Part shown: piece after piece, positions 41,255 through 50,514 of the stretch
Position numbering within the stretch: the stretch's first letter is position 1
Layout of the letters: the number at the start of each line of letters is the position of its first letter
Assembly (NCBI GenBank): GCA_027619595.1
Contig: JAQCHP010000001.1
Location: 1 to 60,693 of the forward strand
Length of the DNA stretch: 60,693 bases
Direction of reading: 5' to 3'
Origin: Planctomycetota bacterium
Lineage (GTDB): Bacteria; Planctomycetota; Planctomycetia; Pirellulales; Pirellulaceae
Notes under the pieces: generated by a model
Told to the model about the DNA's origin: nothing
The model's database searches: none
The model's input: the letters and a program-made list of their open reading frames with translations, nothing else
Made by a program: the position numbers and the translations under genes

Positions 41255-42721
41255 CTAGGCAGCTCGATGCAGCGATTCCAGGATTTGTGTCGTGGAAACG
41301 CCATTCACGACGCTTGTTAAACAGACTTGTCCGCCATAACCGGTGACAATTTCATGTCCTACGACTTCGTCGGGGCGATAGGTTCCCCCTTTGACAAGTA
41401 CGTCGGGTTGCAAAGTTTGGAGTATCGAACACGGTGTGTCTTCTTCGAAAATGAGCACATGGTTGACGCAGGCAAGTGCTGCGAGCATCGCGGCGCGATC
41501 GGCCTCTTGAATGACAGGCCGTGTGGGTCCCTTAAGCTTCCTAACGCTCTTGTCACTGTTGACCGCTACGATCAATGCATCGCCCATTCGAGCCGCCTCT
41601 TGCAGGTAGGTGACATGCCCTACATGCAGCAAGTCAAAGCATCCGTTGGTAAACACAATTTTCTTGCCTAACGATTTCAGACGCTTCACCTCACGGTTCA
41701 ACATCATCAGACTTTGGATCTTTTTGGGTTGAGTATTACGCTGGATTTCGGCGGCAAGTTCGTGCCGTGATATGACCGCCACACCGTCGTGTTGCACTTC
41801 CCATCCGGCAGCGACGTTTGCTAGTCCGGCGGCCAGCGGCAAGGATAGTCCACTGGCAAGCCCTAGTCCCAGCAGCGTGAACGCCATGTCCCCCGCACCT
41901 GTAATGTCATACACGTCGCGCATGTGAGATGGTAGGTGATGCAAACTGCCGTTTTGGTCAGCAATAATCATTCCCTCGCGGTCCATCGTGATAACAAGGT
42001 TATCAATTTGCAGCGTTTTTTGTAAATGTTGGACTACTTTTGCCGCCTGGCTGACATGGTTCAACGGCAATCTGCTCGCATGAGCTGCCTCATATCGGTT
42101 TGGTTTTAGCAGAGTTGATCCACTATATTTCTTGTAGTCTCCGTTGCGGGCTGGGTCGACCAATACCGGTATGTCTGTTTGTCGACCGCGGCGGATGATC
42201 GCTTCTATTACGTTGACGCTGCAAACGCCCTTGCCATAGTCGGATATCAAGACCGCGTCGTATTGCGGCACGAGCCCACAGACGAGTGACTGGAATTGTT
42301 CCTCCAGCTGAGTCGGTAGAGTGTGTCGACTCTCATAGTCGACCCTTAACACTTGGCCGCTGTGTTTGCCAGATGCACGACCGACGAATCGTTGTTTGAC
42401 AGTTGTGCGGCGGTCCGTCGCATTCAAAAGCGCCTGTGCGTCAATGTCCGACGTACGCAACAGGCCCCGCAGGATTTCCCCATCGCTGTCATGGCCCATA
42501 ATCCCAGCGATTGTGACTTGTGCTTCAAGAGCACTCAACATGTTAGCGACATTCGCAGCGCCGCCGAGTCGGTCTTCTTGCTGATCCGCGTTGAGGATCA
42601 AGATCGGAGCCTCTTGGCTCACTCGACTTACGTCTCCCCAGATGTAACGGTCCAGCATGACGTCGCCTACCACGAGGATCCGTGGGTGAGTCAGCCGTTC
42701 AAGCGCAAGCGAGAGTTCCAT
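41255..42721 (-). CDS. hldE: Bifunctional heptose-7-phosphate kinase/heptose-1-phosphate adenylyltransferase HldE
   Basis: The 488 residues (from ATG 42721; ATG 42739 adds six) combine a PfkB/ribokinase-like kinase domain (about 1-320; RILVVGDVMLDRYIWGDVSR, DDGFGGA-type loop RLGGAANVA, and YDITGAGDMAFTLLGLGLAS with the catalytic Asp) with a nucleotidyltransferase domain (about 350-485; FTNGCFDLLHVGHVTYLQEA). HldE makes ADP-heptose for LPS inner core. The operon with lpxK and a family 2 glycosyltransferase fits. Length and order match the bifunctional enzyme. Confidence 0.93.
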   Translation of the reverse strand: MELSLALERLTHPRILVVGDVMLDRYIWGDVSRVSQEAPILILNADQQEDRLGGAANVANMLSALEAQVTIAGIMGHDSDGEILRGLLRTSDIDAQALLNATDRRTTVKQRFVGRASGKHSGQVLRVDYESRHTLPTQLEEQFQSLVCGLVPQYDAVLISDYGKGVCSVNVIEAIIRRGRQTDIPVLVDPARNGDYKKYSGSTLLKPNRYEAAHASRLPLNHVSQAAKVVQHLQKTLQIDNLVITMDREGMIIADQNGSLHHLPSHMRDVYDITGAGDMAFTLLGLGLASGLSLPLAAGLANVAAGWEVQHDGVAVISRHELAAEIQRNTQPKKIQSLMMLNREVKRLKSLGKKIVFTNGCFDLLHVGHVTYLQEAARMGDALIVAVNSDKSVRKLKGPTRPVIQEADRAAMLAALACVNHVLIFEEDTPCSILQTLQPDVLVKGGTYRPDEVVGHEIVTGYGGQVCLTSVVNGVSTTQILESLHRAA

Positions 42722-42852
42722 AACGCGGTGGACCTCCATCCACGGAGAGGAGAAAATCGGAAACGACGCGGATTATGCCGGAAGAACACCGAGCGGGTCA
42801 ACGTGTTATTAACACGATCGATTCATGCTATCAGTCATTGTTGATAGCATTC

Positions 42853-43911
42853 TTATGACAGTTTCTGCACGATGGACCGTAACTGTGTCTCGAGGATTGC
42901 CTGGCCCTGCAGAAAATGGCAGTCGATTGCCACAGCTCGAAGAGGCAATCCCGACAGGGTATCGGTCGAGAATTTGACTAGGTCCTTGTGTGTGCAGAGG
43001 ACTTGCGAGGTGGAGGGGAATTGGGCAATCCACCTTTCCAAGTCTTGAATGGACGAATCGTCGTAGTGGTGATGGTCGGGGAATTCTCGCCAGCCGATCG
43101 TCTTGCAACCCAGAGTTTGCAAGGTATGGCGAAATCCGGCTGGATTTCCGATACCACAAAAAGCCACCACCGATTCTCCAGCCAGGGATGCGAGCGGTGT
43201 GACGTTATGGTGCACGTCGATCAAGCAGGAAGGACGATGCACGATCTCTACCCAGGGCTTGTCCCCTCCGCAGTCGATGGCTGCGCGACGAAGTGTCGAA
43301 CGGGTTGCCGAATCGATTGCGTCAGCGCGAGAAAGGCAATAGACATGGGCGCGTTGCAGTGCGTGACTAGATTCTCGCAACATTCCACGCGGGAAGATTC
43401 GCCCAAAACCCCAAGGGCACATCGCATCGATGATTACGATATCGAGGTTTCGTGCCAATTGTCGGTGTTGAAACCCGTCGTCCAATAAAATGACATTTGC
43501 CTGGAATGATCGCACGGCCGTCACAGCTGCCTGGCTCCGATTTTTCTGTTGCAGATGCGGTACCTGTGGTAGGTTTAGGGCGATTTCGCGGGCCTCGTCG
43601 TTTGAGCCATCCGGACCAGCGCGGTATCCACGGCTGAGAATTGCCGGACGGAAACCCTGTTGTTGAAACCATTGAGCGACCCAGGTAACGAGCGGAGTTT
43701 TTCCCGTCCCACCGAGCGTGAGATTGCCGATGCTCACGACGGGAACGGCAGCCACTCTTTGCGAAAGCCACCTGTGATCGTAGGCATAGTTGCGGGACGC
43801 CACTAGGCAGCTGAAAGGGAGTTCCAAGCCTGTCAGGAAAGGACGAGCGATCCTAGCAAGCAAGTCCTGCCGCGCACCACTTACAATGTCCCGGAAGTCG
43901 TGTCCATTCAT
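42853..43911 (-). CDS. lpxK: Tetraacyldisaccharide 4'-kinase LpxK
   Basis: ATG 43911 (a GTG at 43920 is possible) gives 352 residues. The P-loop lies in VSIGNLTLGGTGKTPLVTWV (about 50-70), followed by PAILSRGYRAG and LDDGFQHRQLARNLDIVIID, the LpxK signature. LpxK phosphorylates lipid A at the inner membrane. It lies upstream of hldE on the same strand. Its presence supports a lipid A-bearing outer membrane. Confidence 0.93.
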   Translation of the reverse strand: MNGHDFRDIVSGARQDLLARIARPFLTGLELPFSCLVASRNYAYDHRWLSQRVAAVPVVSIGNLTLGGTGKTPLVTWVAQWFQQQGFRPAILSRGYRAGPDGSNDEAREIALNLPQVPHLQQKNRSQAAVTAVRSFQANVILLDDGFQHRQLARNLDIVIIDAMCPWGFGRIFPRGMLRESSHALQRAHVYCLSRADAIDSATRSTLRRAAIDCGGDKPWVEIVHRPSCLIDVHHNVTPLASLAGESVVAFCGIGNPAGFRHTLQTLGCKTIGWREFPDHHHYDDSSIQDLERWIAQFPSTSQVLCTHKDLVKFSTDTLSGLPLRAVAIDCHFLQGQAILETQLRSIVQKLS

Positions 43912-43964
43912 AACACTCACTGGAGACCGTGGTAGCGACTTCGCGCCGATCGGCGTCCCCTAGG

Positions 43965-45062
43965 CTAGGCCATCGCTTTGCAGATTGCCTCGGCCATTTC
44001 GCGAGTTCCCACGGCGGTCGGATCGTTGCGGTCCATTTTCAGATCGTAGGTAACGTTTTTTCCTTCGGCAATTACGCGTGATACGGCGGCCTCCAGCCGA
44101 TCGGCGGCCGATGTTTCGTTGAGATGCCGCAGCATTAACACACCCGATAGGATGAGAGCTGTTGGATTGACCTTATTTTGCCCCTTGTATTTGGGGGCAC
44201 TTCCGTGGGTAGCTTCGAAGACGGCACCGTTGGGGCCAATATTTGCGCCTGGTGCTACTCCCAAACCACCCACAATTCCTGCACACAAATCGCTGACGAT
44301 ATCTCCGTAAAGATTTGGCAGTACGAGCACGTCGTACAATTCGGGTTTTTGTACAAGTTGCATGCACATGTTGTCAACAATGCGTTCCTCGAACTCGATG
44401 TCGGCGTATTCTTCGGCTATCTTTTGCGCGGTAGCCAAGTACAAGCCGTCCGAATACTTCATGATGTTGGCCTTATGGACGGCTGTGACTCGTTTTCGTC
44501 CGTTGGCTCGTGCGTAGTCGAAGGCGCAGCGGACGATGCGTTCAGTTCCGCTGACGCTGATCGGCTTGATTGAAATACCCGTTTCGCTCCCCTTTGTTTT
44601 GATCTTTTTATCCGAAGGAAGTGCGTTGATAAATTCGATCAGCTGATTGACTTCAGTGCTACCGCGTTCGAATTCGACACCGGCATAAAGATCTTCGGTG
44701 TTTTCGCGGACGATGACCAAGTCCACGTTTCGATCACTGAAGAACGTACGAACACCAGGGTAATATTTGCAGGGTCGAATGCAGGCATAAAGCCCAAGTT
44801 CTTGGCGCAGGTGGACGTTAATGCTGCGGAAGCCTTTCCCCACGGGAGTTGTGATCGGTGCCTTCAGGGCACAGCGAGTCCTTCGCACACTTTCCACAAC
44901 GCCATCAGGAAGCGGTGTGCCGGTCCGCGCCATGACGTCGACGCCTGCTTCCTGTTCGTCCCAATTGATTTTGACGCCCGTTGCGTCGAGGCAAAGCCGC
45001 GCGGCTTGAGCCAATTCGGGGCCGGTACCATCACCTGTGATTAACGTAACTTCGTGAGCCAT
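43965..45062 (-). CDS. NAD-dependent isocitrate/isopropylmalate-type dehydrogenase
   Basis: The 365 residues belong to the beta-decarboxylating dehydrogenases: [17 protein letters not shown] at the N-terminus, [20 protein letters not shown] with substrate-binding Arg residues, [17 protein letters not shown], and [20 protein letters not shown]. The Lys of [10 protein letters not shown] is the catalytic candidate. VREN(T)EDLYAG favours isocitrate over isopropylmalate as substrate, and the pattern is typical of NAD-type isocitrate dehydrogenase. GGAGAA precedes the ATG by nine bases. It sits 100 bp after the UxaA gene and just upstream of lpxK. Confidence 0.85.
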   Translation of the reverse strand: MAHEVTLITGDGTGPELAQAARLCLDATGVKINWDEQEAGVDVMARTGTPLPDGVVESVRRTRCALKAPITTPVGKGFRSINVHLRQELGLYACIRPCKYYPGVRTFFSDRNVDLVIVRENTEDLYAGVEFERGSTEVNQLIEFINALPSDKKIKTKGSETGISIKPISVSGTERIVRCAFDYARANGRKRVTAVHKANIMKYSDGLYLATAQKIAEEYADIEFEERIVDNMCMQLVQKPELYDVLVLPNLYGDIVSDLCAGIVGGLGVAPGANIGPNGAVFEATHGSAPKYKGQNKVNPTALILSGVLMLRHLNETSAADRLEAAVSRVIAEGKNVTYDLKMDRNDPTAVGTREMAEAICKAMA

Positions 45063-45162
45063 TGCGATTATTCTCCAGAAAAATTGATGTGCCGAGACTA
45101 ACAGAACGCCCGCGTAGCGTCAACGCACAGGAGCACGGTCGATTTCATCAACGCGGAGGAAT

Positions 45163-46722
45163 TTACAGAGTCGGGCCGACCGTCCACGGAACGAATTCTT
45201 CATCGCCGAGCCCCAGATGCTCGCTCTTGGTTTTTTCGCCACTAGCAACCCGCAATAACTGCTCGAAGATCTCCTGTCCGACCTGCTCGACCGTGGCATC
45301 GCCTGTGGCGATGCGACCTGCGTCCAGATCCATGTCCTCCTGCATTCTCTGGTACATATACGAATTTGAACTGATTTTCAGGGACGGGGAGGGCTTACAG
45401 CCAAAGCAACTGCCGCGCCCCGTCGTGAACGCCACGAGATGTGCGCCCCCTGCCACAAGCCCAGTAACACTGGCGGGGTCAAAACCTGGCGTGTCCATAA
45501 AGACAAGCCCTTTACTCCGAATCGGATCCGCATATTCGACCACATCGACAAGTGGCGATTGGCCGGCTTTGGCCACGGCCCCCAGAGATTTTTCGGCGAT
45601 CGTGGTGAGCCCCCCAGCCTTGTTGCCTTGGGTCGGATTGTGGTTCAGGTTTTGGCCAAAGAGGGCTGTATGTTCGTGCCACCAGTTGACGCGAGACAGG
45701 AGTTTTTCACCAACTTGGGCCGAGACCGCTCGAGCGAACAATAGATGTTCCGCGCCAGAAATTTCGGGCGTTTCGGCTAATACTGCCGTGCCACCGCAAG
45801 AGACAAGCAGGTCGCATGCGACCCCCAGGGCGGGATTGGCTGTGAAGCCTGAATAGCCGTCCGATCCGCCACAGTTGGTGGCCAAGATGAGTTCACTAGC
45901 GGAAACACGTTCGCGTCGAGCCTGGTTGACCTGCGGTAACATCTCCATAACCCGGGCAATACCCGCTTCGATTGTGCGTCGAGTCCCCCCCGTTTCCTGA
46001 ATGGTCATGCAATACGGCGCTCGGGGAGAAGGCGCTTTGGAGCCTGATAATCCCAGCAACTGATGTTCTGTGACCAGGTGGTCCAGTGTGACTTGTTCAC
46101 AGCCGAGTCCGATCATCACGACGCCACCGATATTGGGATGTCGGGCAATGCCCGCTAGCACTCGGTTCAGCATCCTGTGAGAAAGGCTATTAAATTCCAC
46201 GGCGCAGCCACCGTGATGGGAGAAGGCAACCACACCATCGACGTGCGGGAACTCGGCCAAAATTGATTGGTCAAAGTGTCGAGCAACGTAACGGCACACC
46301 GATGCCGAGCAATTTACATTCGAAATAATTGCGATATAATTTCTTGTTCCGTACTGGCCGTTTTCTCGCGGGTAGCCCATGAAGTGCCGGTCGTTCCGTT
46401 TCGGCCATGCAGAGGGCCCGTTTGACGAAACATGCGCCGTGCTGGACGATACTGAGATTGCCTCCAGGTTGTGGGAATGGACCCAGTCGCCCGGCTGGAT
46501 CTCCCTCGTTGCGCGGCCAATGGGAGCACCATACCGCAGAACTTGGGCCCCGATTGGAAGGTGATCGAGCGCGATTTTGTGACCCGTTGGTATCTGCTCG
46601 CGGATCCGCACCTGCCGACCGGCGATCGTGACGTCACCGTCGACTGCCAATGTCCTCAGGGCAATGCCGACGTTGTCGGAAGGATGAAGTAACAAGGCGG
46701 AACGTTCTGGGAGTGGATTCAT
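45163..46722 (-). CDS. UxaA family altronate (sugar acid) dehydratase
   Basis: The 519 residues have the small N-terminal SAF domain (about 1-95; VGIALRTLAVDGDVTIAG, IPTGHKIALDHLPIGAQVLR) and the large UxaA domain (about 115-515; YPRENGQYGTRNYIAIISNV, VNCSASVCRYV, LATNCGGSDGYSGFTANPAL). Cys residues near CSASV and CGGSDG are iron-ligand candidates. UxaA dehydrates D-altronate in hexuronate breakdown, and planctomycete versions may use other sugar acids. No other hexuronate genes are nearby, so the substrate is open. Confidence 0.88.
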   Translation of the reverse strand: MNPLPERSALLLHPSDNVGIALRTLAVDGDVTIAGRQVRIREQIPTGHKIALDHLPIGAQVLRYGAPIGRATREIQPGDWVHSHNLEAISVSSSTAHVSSNGPSAWPKRNDRHFMGYPRENGQYGTRNYIAIISNVNCSASVCRYVARHFDQSILAEFPHVDGVVAFSHHGGCAVEFNSLSHRMLNRVLAGIARHPNIGGVVMIGLGCEQVTLDHLVTEHQLLGLSGSKAPSPRAPYCMTIQETGGTRRTIEAGIARVMEMLPQVNQARRERVSASELILATNCGGSDGYSGFTANPALGVACDLLVSCGGTAVLAETPEISGAEHLLFARAVSAQVGEKLLSRVNWWHEHTALFGQNLNHNPTQGNKAGGLTTIAEKSLGAVAKAGQSPLVDVVEYADPIRSKGLVFMDTPGFDPASVTGLVAGGAHLVAFTTGRGSCFGCKPSPSLKISSNSYMYQRMQEDMDLDAGRIATGDATVEQVGQEIFEQLLRVASGEKTKSEHLGLGDEEFVPWTVGPTL

Positions 46723-46886
46723 GGGAAATGCCGATGCAAGTAGGCGCTAAATCGTTTTTTACTGGTCTGACTTCTAAGTTTGCCCAGCGTAGACATGGTT
46801 GCGAGCGGCTATAATTGTCGGAGAGGCGGAACGTACGGCAATTTACGGTTCTTGGGACGGAATTTGCCTTCGCTCCCGATTGTGGA

Positions 46887-46918
46887 CCACGGGGGCATTA
46901 GGCCACGGGGGTATTAGG
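46887..46918 (+). repeat. 16-bp tandem duplication in the divergent promoter upstream of the DUF4175-like gene
   Basis: CCACGGGGGCATTAGG (46887-46902) is followed by the same unit with one change, CCACGGGGGTATTAGG (46903-46918), 59 bp before the start codon. It may duplicate a regulatory element of the divergent uxaA/DUF4175 promoter region (46723-46976). Confidence 0.8.
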
Positions 46919-46976
46919 CCGATCCTGGAGCCCCGAATCATACTCGTTGCGAATGGTTTCTTCTACGGACGGTTTC

Positions 46977-49900
46977 ATGTCAACAGACGCACCCCTGGAC
47001 ACATTTCTGCCGACTGCCGAGTCTGCCACGAAATCGGCTGACCAGTTGATTCTTTCCAAGCTTGAGCAAACTCGACGGCATGTGAAAGCTGTAGACGTCG
47101 CAACGTATTGCCTGAAGGTCAGTATTCTTGGGCTGGGTTGGTTGTTGTTTCTAGCCATCGTTGACCATTGGTGTGTTGACCTGGGACGTATGGGGCGTTG
47201 GTTAGGGGGAACACTCTTGTGGGGGGGGGTGATCGCATTTTTGCTCTGGGGTTGGTGGTCCTTCCGGCGCGGCGTAAGTTCATTGTTTGCGGCAAGTGTC
47301 GTGGAAGATGCTCATCCTAACTTCAAGAACAGCTTAATTACGTTCATGCAATTAAGGACGGAGCCAGGCGCGGTCCGCTCAAGTGTCATGCAGGGTGTGC
47401 AGCACCAAGCAGCTTTAGACTTGTCTCGAATCGATGCCATCCAGGCCGTTGATCATGGTCACTTGATACGGGTCGGATATTGCCTCGCGGCGGTCGTTCT
47501 CGTTTCGTGCCTGTACGGCATTCTCAGCCCGAAAAGTTTTTCGCAAAGCGTGCTACGGATCCTTTTGCCTTGGCGCGACATGATGCGACCAGCGAGTATT
47601 GCCATTGAAGAAGTGATACCTGGAGATGCTGAAGTGCGGTATGGCGATTCTTTGGCAATACAGGCCAAGATCCAAGGCACAGTGACGGACGACGACGTGT
47701 TCGTTGAAGTGTGGTCGACAGATGGACTCATGAAGCTGCGCCGGATAGCGTTAACTCGGACTGACCTGGACTGGATGTTTGTCGCAAGCCTGCCCGGGGC
47801 CGGTGAAGTCATGAAGCAGGACCTGAGGTATCGCGTACACGCGCATGACGCATTAAGCCCAGAATATCAAATCACCGTGGTTGCGTCGCCGACGATTCGG
47901 GTACGTCGTTTGGACTTTGAATATCCTCAATATACCGGGATAAGCCCCGACTACGTCGCTGATTCGGGCGACATTGAGGTGCCTGACGGAACTCAAGTTC
48001 AATTGACCGCCGTCGCAAACCACGGTATCCGGTCAGGCTACTTGCAGTTCAATCCAGCACTGGAGAAGACAGCAGAACCTCCTCAATTGGGGACCTACAT
48101 CCCGCTTCGGCTACGCCCAGATAATTCACAAGAAGCTACAGTCACGTTTGTGGCACGTATCGATCATCAATACAAACAATATTGGCTGCGGTACTCTACA
48201 CACGAGCAATCGCTGAACTCGGATCCACTGTTACACAATATTCGCATCGTGGCGGACCAGCCCCCCTCGATAGAAATCCTGGAGCCTCAACGTGATTTGG
48301 AAGTGCCTGAAAACGGTGTTTTCCGTTTAGATATTCGTGCCATCGATCCTGACTACCGACTCACAAAGGTTCAGTTGGCGTGGCAACGCGAAGATGAAAA
48401 CAAATTCGTCGAGCAAACATTGCTGGCGGAAGAATTTCAGGGGCAGTACGTCCACCGCGACCAAGTCGGTCCGAAAAAATTCGGTGGCTTGTCGGGGCAA
48501 ACGTGGCTCCTCAAGGCGGTGGCCTACGATAACCACCACGATTCAACTTCTGGCGAATTTGTGCCGCAGCGTGTTGAGAGCCGCATCATTCGAATTCGAG
48601 TTACAAGTCCGGCTGCCACAAAAAAACCTGCTGCTCCGCGGGCCACAGACAAATCCCCCGGTATCGGCGGAGATGAAGATCCTGGCAATTCATCGACAAC
48701 TAACAATGAAGAGCAACAAGGGGGTGACGACGAACAAGGCAGCAAAGGTCAGCAAGAGAGCGGTGGTGAGCAAGGGAGCGGAGACAAACAAGGGAGTGGA
48801 GGTAAACAAGGCAGTAAGGGTGAACAAGCGAGTGAAGGTGACCAAGCGAGTGAAGGTGACCAAGGAAGTGAAGATCAACAAGAGAGCGGCGGTGAGCAAG
48901 GGACTGGAGGTAAACAAGGAAGTAAAGGTGAGCAAGGGAGTGAAGATCAGCAAGAGAGCGACGGTAAACAGGGGGGTGAAGGTAACCAAGGGACAGGAGG
49001 TGACCAAGGGGCAGGAAGTGAGCAAGGTAGCGGAGACAAACAAGGGAATGGAGACAAGCAAGGCAGTGGCGTTGAACAAGACAGTAAAGGTGAACAAGAG
49101 GCTGGAGCTGAACAAGAGGCTGCCGGTGAACAAGGGACTGGGGGTAAGCAAGGGACTGGGGGTAAGCAAGGGAGTGGAGACAGACACGGGAGTGAAGACA
49201 AACAAGGCAGTGGAGATAAACAAGGTAATAAGGACCAGCAAGAGGGGGGCGGTGAACAAGGGGCTGGCGACAAACCAGGAGCCTCAGGTAATCAGGGGCG
49301 CCAGGGATCTTCAGCCGGCGATGGTTCCCCAGCCTCTAATCCAAAAGATGGTGAGGCGAATGGAACTTCACGTCAAAGTGAAGGGCAGTCGAAGAGCCAG
49401 AATCGCGCGACGGAACGTGATCCGAATGGAAACTCTCACGAGGGACCTCTACCACCCAACGACGGTGCTTCGGACGGTGAGATCGTCGAACGACTGCGTC
49501 GGATTTTTGAGCGTGCTAAGGCTCGAAAAGATTCGGAAAAATCTGCCGGACAGATTGAATCGGAGAGCGGGGACGGGGCTGGAACGCAGTCAAAGCACCA
49601 GCCAGATCGTAGCAAGGATTCGGGTGCAGTAGCCCAGCCCCGGGATAACGGGCAGAAGACCACAACGGGCACGTCGGATGGTCAGAGCTCAAAGGACGAA
49701 ACGGAACCTCACGGGGGAGCGGGCGGACCAGCCGGTAAGCCAACAGCAAACGATTCAGTCACGCCAGGCAAACGTCCTGTCGCCCCGGATGCGAATCCGC
49801 CGTCCGGCAGTAACTCCAATGGCCCAGCCGATCCGCCCGGCCAATCGAAGTCGGGGAATGATTCAGATTCGGCGAACCAGACTCAGCCGGAAGTAAATGA

Positions 49901-50420
49901 GCCGGGTGCTTCCGTGCGTTCTGCGCAGCGATCTTCGACCGAAAACCCCGACGATGCGACCGAATCCTCGCCCGGCGGAACCGGCCCCGGTTCCGGGAAC
50001 ATCGAGTCGAAACGCCGTCCGACAGTAGATTCCCCCGACGATCCACAGCTGGAATACGCAAAGGAATCTGTCGATTTTGTCGTGGAGTCGTTGAAAGACC
50101 AAGAACGCCGTCCCGATCCAGAACTGCTGGAAGAGATGAACTGGAAATCGGAAGACATTCGTCGGTTTCTCGAACGTTGGGAAAAATTGCGTGGTGATAT
50201 GCAGGACAAACCATCGGTGAGTCCACCTGTCAGGCAAGAATGGGAAAATGCCCTTCGCAGTCTTGGTCTGACTCCTCAGCCTCGCCGCGGCAAGTCATCG
50301 CAGCAGCGATCGCAACAGGTACAGGAACAACGCTCGATTCCGCCGGTGCCACCTGCCTATCGCGATAGTTATCGTACATTTCGAAAGGGTACGTTGCCGG
50401 GTCCGGTGGGGCAACCGTGA
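46977..50420 (+). CDS. Large DUF4175-like membrane protein with hexapeptide repeat region
   Basis: ATG 46977 gives 1147 residues. Three hydrophobic helices lie near 45-65, 75-95 and 160-180 (SILGLGWLLFLAIV, GTLLWGGVIAFLLW, YCLAAVVLVSCLYG). A large beta-rich exported part follows (about 200-540; for example LDFEYPQYTGISPDYVADSG). Residues about 585-776 form some 32 imperfect hexapeptides of the type GEQGSG or DKQGSG. A charged, low-complexity tail ends in a short helical segment (about 1020-1090; DFVVESLKDQERRPDPELLE). This layout matches planctomycete DUF4175-type proteins. A G9 tract at 47221-47229 is in frame. The function is unknown; the tail may bind wall-less envelope components or proteins (inference). 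Confidence 0.75.
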   Translation: MSTDAPLDTFLPTAESATKSADQLILSKLEQTRRHVKAVDVATYCLKVSILGLGWLLFLAIVDHWCVDLGRMGRWLGGTLLWGGVIAFLLWGWWSFRRGVSSLFAASVVEDAHPNFKNSLITFMQLRTEPGAVRSSVMQGVQHQAALDLSRIDAIQAVDHGHLIRVGYCLAAVVLVSCLYGILSPKSFSQSVLRILLPWRDMMRPASIAIEEVIPGDAEVRYGDSLAIQAKIQGTVTDDDVFVEVWSTDGLMKLRRIALTRTDLDWMFVASLPGAGEVMKQDLRYRVHAHDALSPEYQITVVASPTIRVRRLDFEYPQYTGISPDYVADSGDIEVPDGTQVQLTAVANHGIRSGYLQFNPALEKTAEPPQLGTYIPLRLRPDNSQEATVTFVARIDHQYKQYWLRYSTHEQSLNSDPLLHNIRIVADQPPSIEILEPQRDLEVPENGVFRLDIRAIDPDYRLTKVQLAWQREDENKFVEQTLLAEEFQGQYVHRDQVGPKKFGGLSGQTWLLKAVAYDNHHDSTSGEFVPQRVESRIIRIRVTSPAATKKPAAPRATDKSPGIGGDEDPGNSSTTNNEEQQGGDDEQGSKGQQESGGEQGSGDKQGSGGKQGSKGEQASEGDQASEGDQGSEDQQESGGEQGTGGKQGSKGEQGSEDQQESDGKQGGEGNQGTGGDQGAGSEQGSGDKQGNGDKQGSGVEQDSKGEQEAGAEQEAAGEQGTGGKQGTGGKQGSGDRHGSEDKQGSGDKQGNKDQQEGGGEQGAGDKPGASGNQGRQGSSAGDGSPASNPKDGEANGTSRQSEGQSKSQNRATERDPNGNSHEGPLPPNDGASDGEIVERLRRIFERAKARKDSEKSAGQIESESGDGAGTQSKHQPDRSKDSGAVAQPRDNGQKTTTGTSDGQSSKDETEPHGGAGGPAGKPTANDSVTPGKRPVAPDANPPSGSNSNGPADPPGQSKSGNDSDSANQTQPEVNEPGASVRSAQRSSTENPDDATESSPGGTGPGSGNIESKRRPTVDSPDDPQLEYAKESVDFVVESLKDQERRPDPELLEEMNWKSEDIRRFLERWEKLRGDMQDKPSVSPPVRQEWENALRSLGLTPQPRRGKSSQQRSQQVQEQRSIPPVPPAYRDSYRTFRKGTLPGPVGQP
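48729..49304 (+). repeat. 18-bp/hexapeptide repeat array (about 32 units)
   Basis: Within the DUF4175-like gene, units such as GEQGSG, DKQGSG, GKQGSK and DQQESG repeat with a period of 18 bp. Gln is nearly invariant at position 3 and Gly common at positions 1, 4 and 6. All six frames are unusually open here, producing shadow ORFs on both strands. The array is degenerate, so it is not a recent expansion alone. Confidence 0.85.
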
Positions 50421-50514
50421 AAGCGAGCCGTACGATGGGGGTCTGAAGAAATCTGGACCTAGTGCATGTTGGAGTCTTGGTTCCTAGGACGGGCGTAGCT
50501 GGAGTGGCATCGTC

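Noticed and set aside
45163-46722. Hexuronate degradation cluster
   Set aside because: Only UxaA is recognisable; neighbours are isocitrate dehydrogenase and lipid A genes.
47221-47229. G9 tract in the DUF4175-like gene as a phase-variation site
   Set aside because: The frame is continuous with membrane helices on both sides, so there is no sign of a break; only noted as a potential slippage site.
48690-49273. Minus-strand frames of 189 and 108 codons across the same repeat array
   Set aside because: Produced by the same periodic sequence; no start signals and no sequence features beyond the repeat.
48337-49632. A 431-codon plus-strand frame with KVTKRVKVTK-like repeats inside the DUF4175-like gene
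   Set aside because: It is a shadow created by the 18-bp repeat array; the main frame has membrane helices and family-like segments on both sides.
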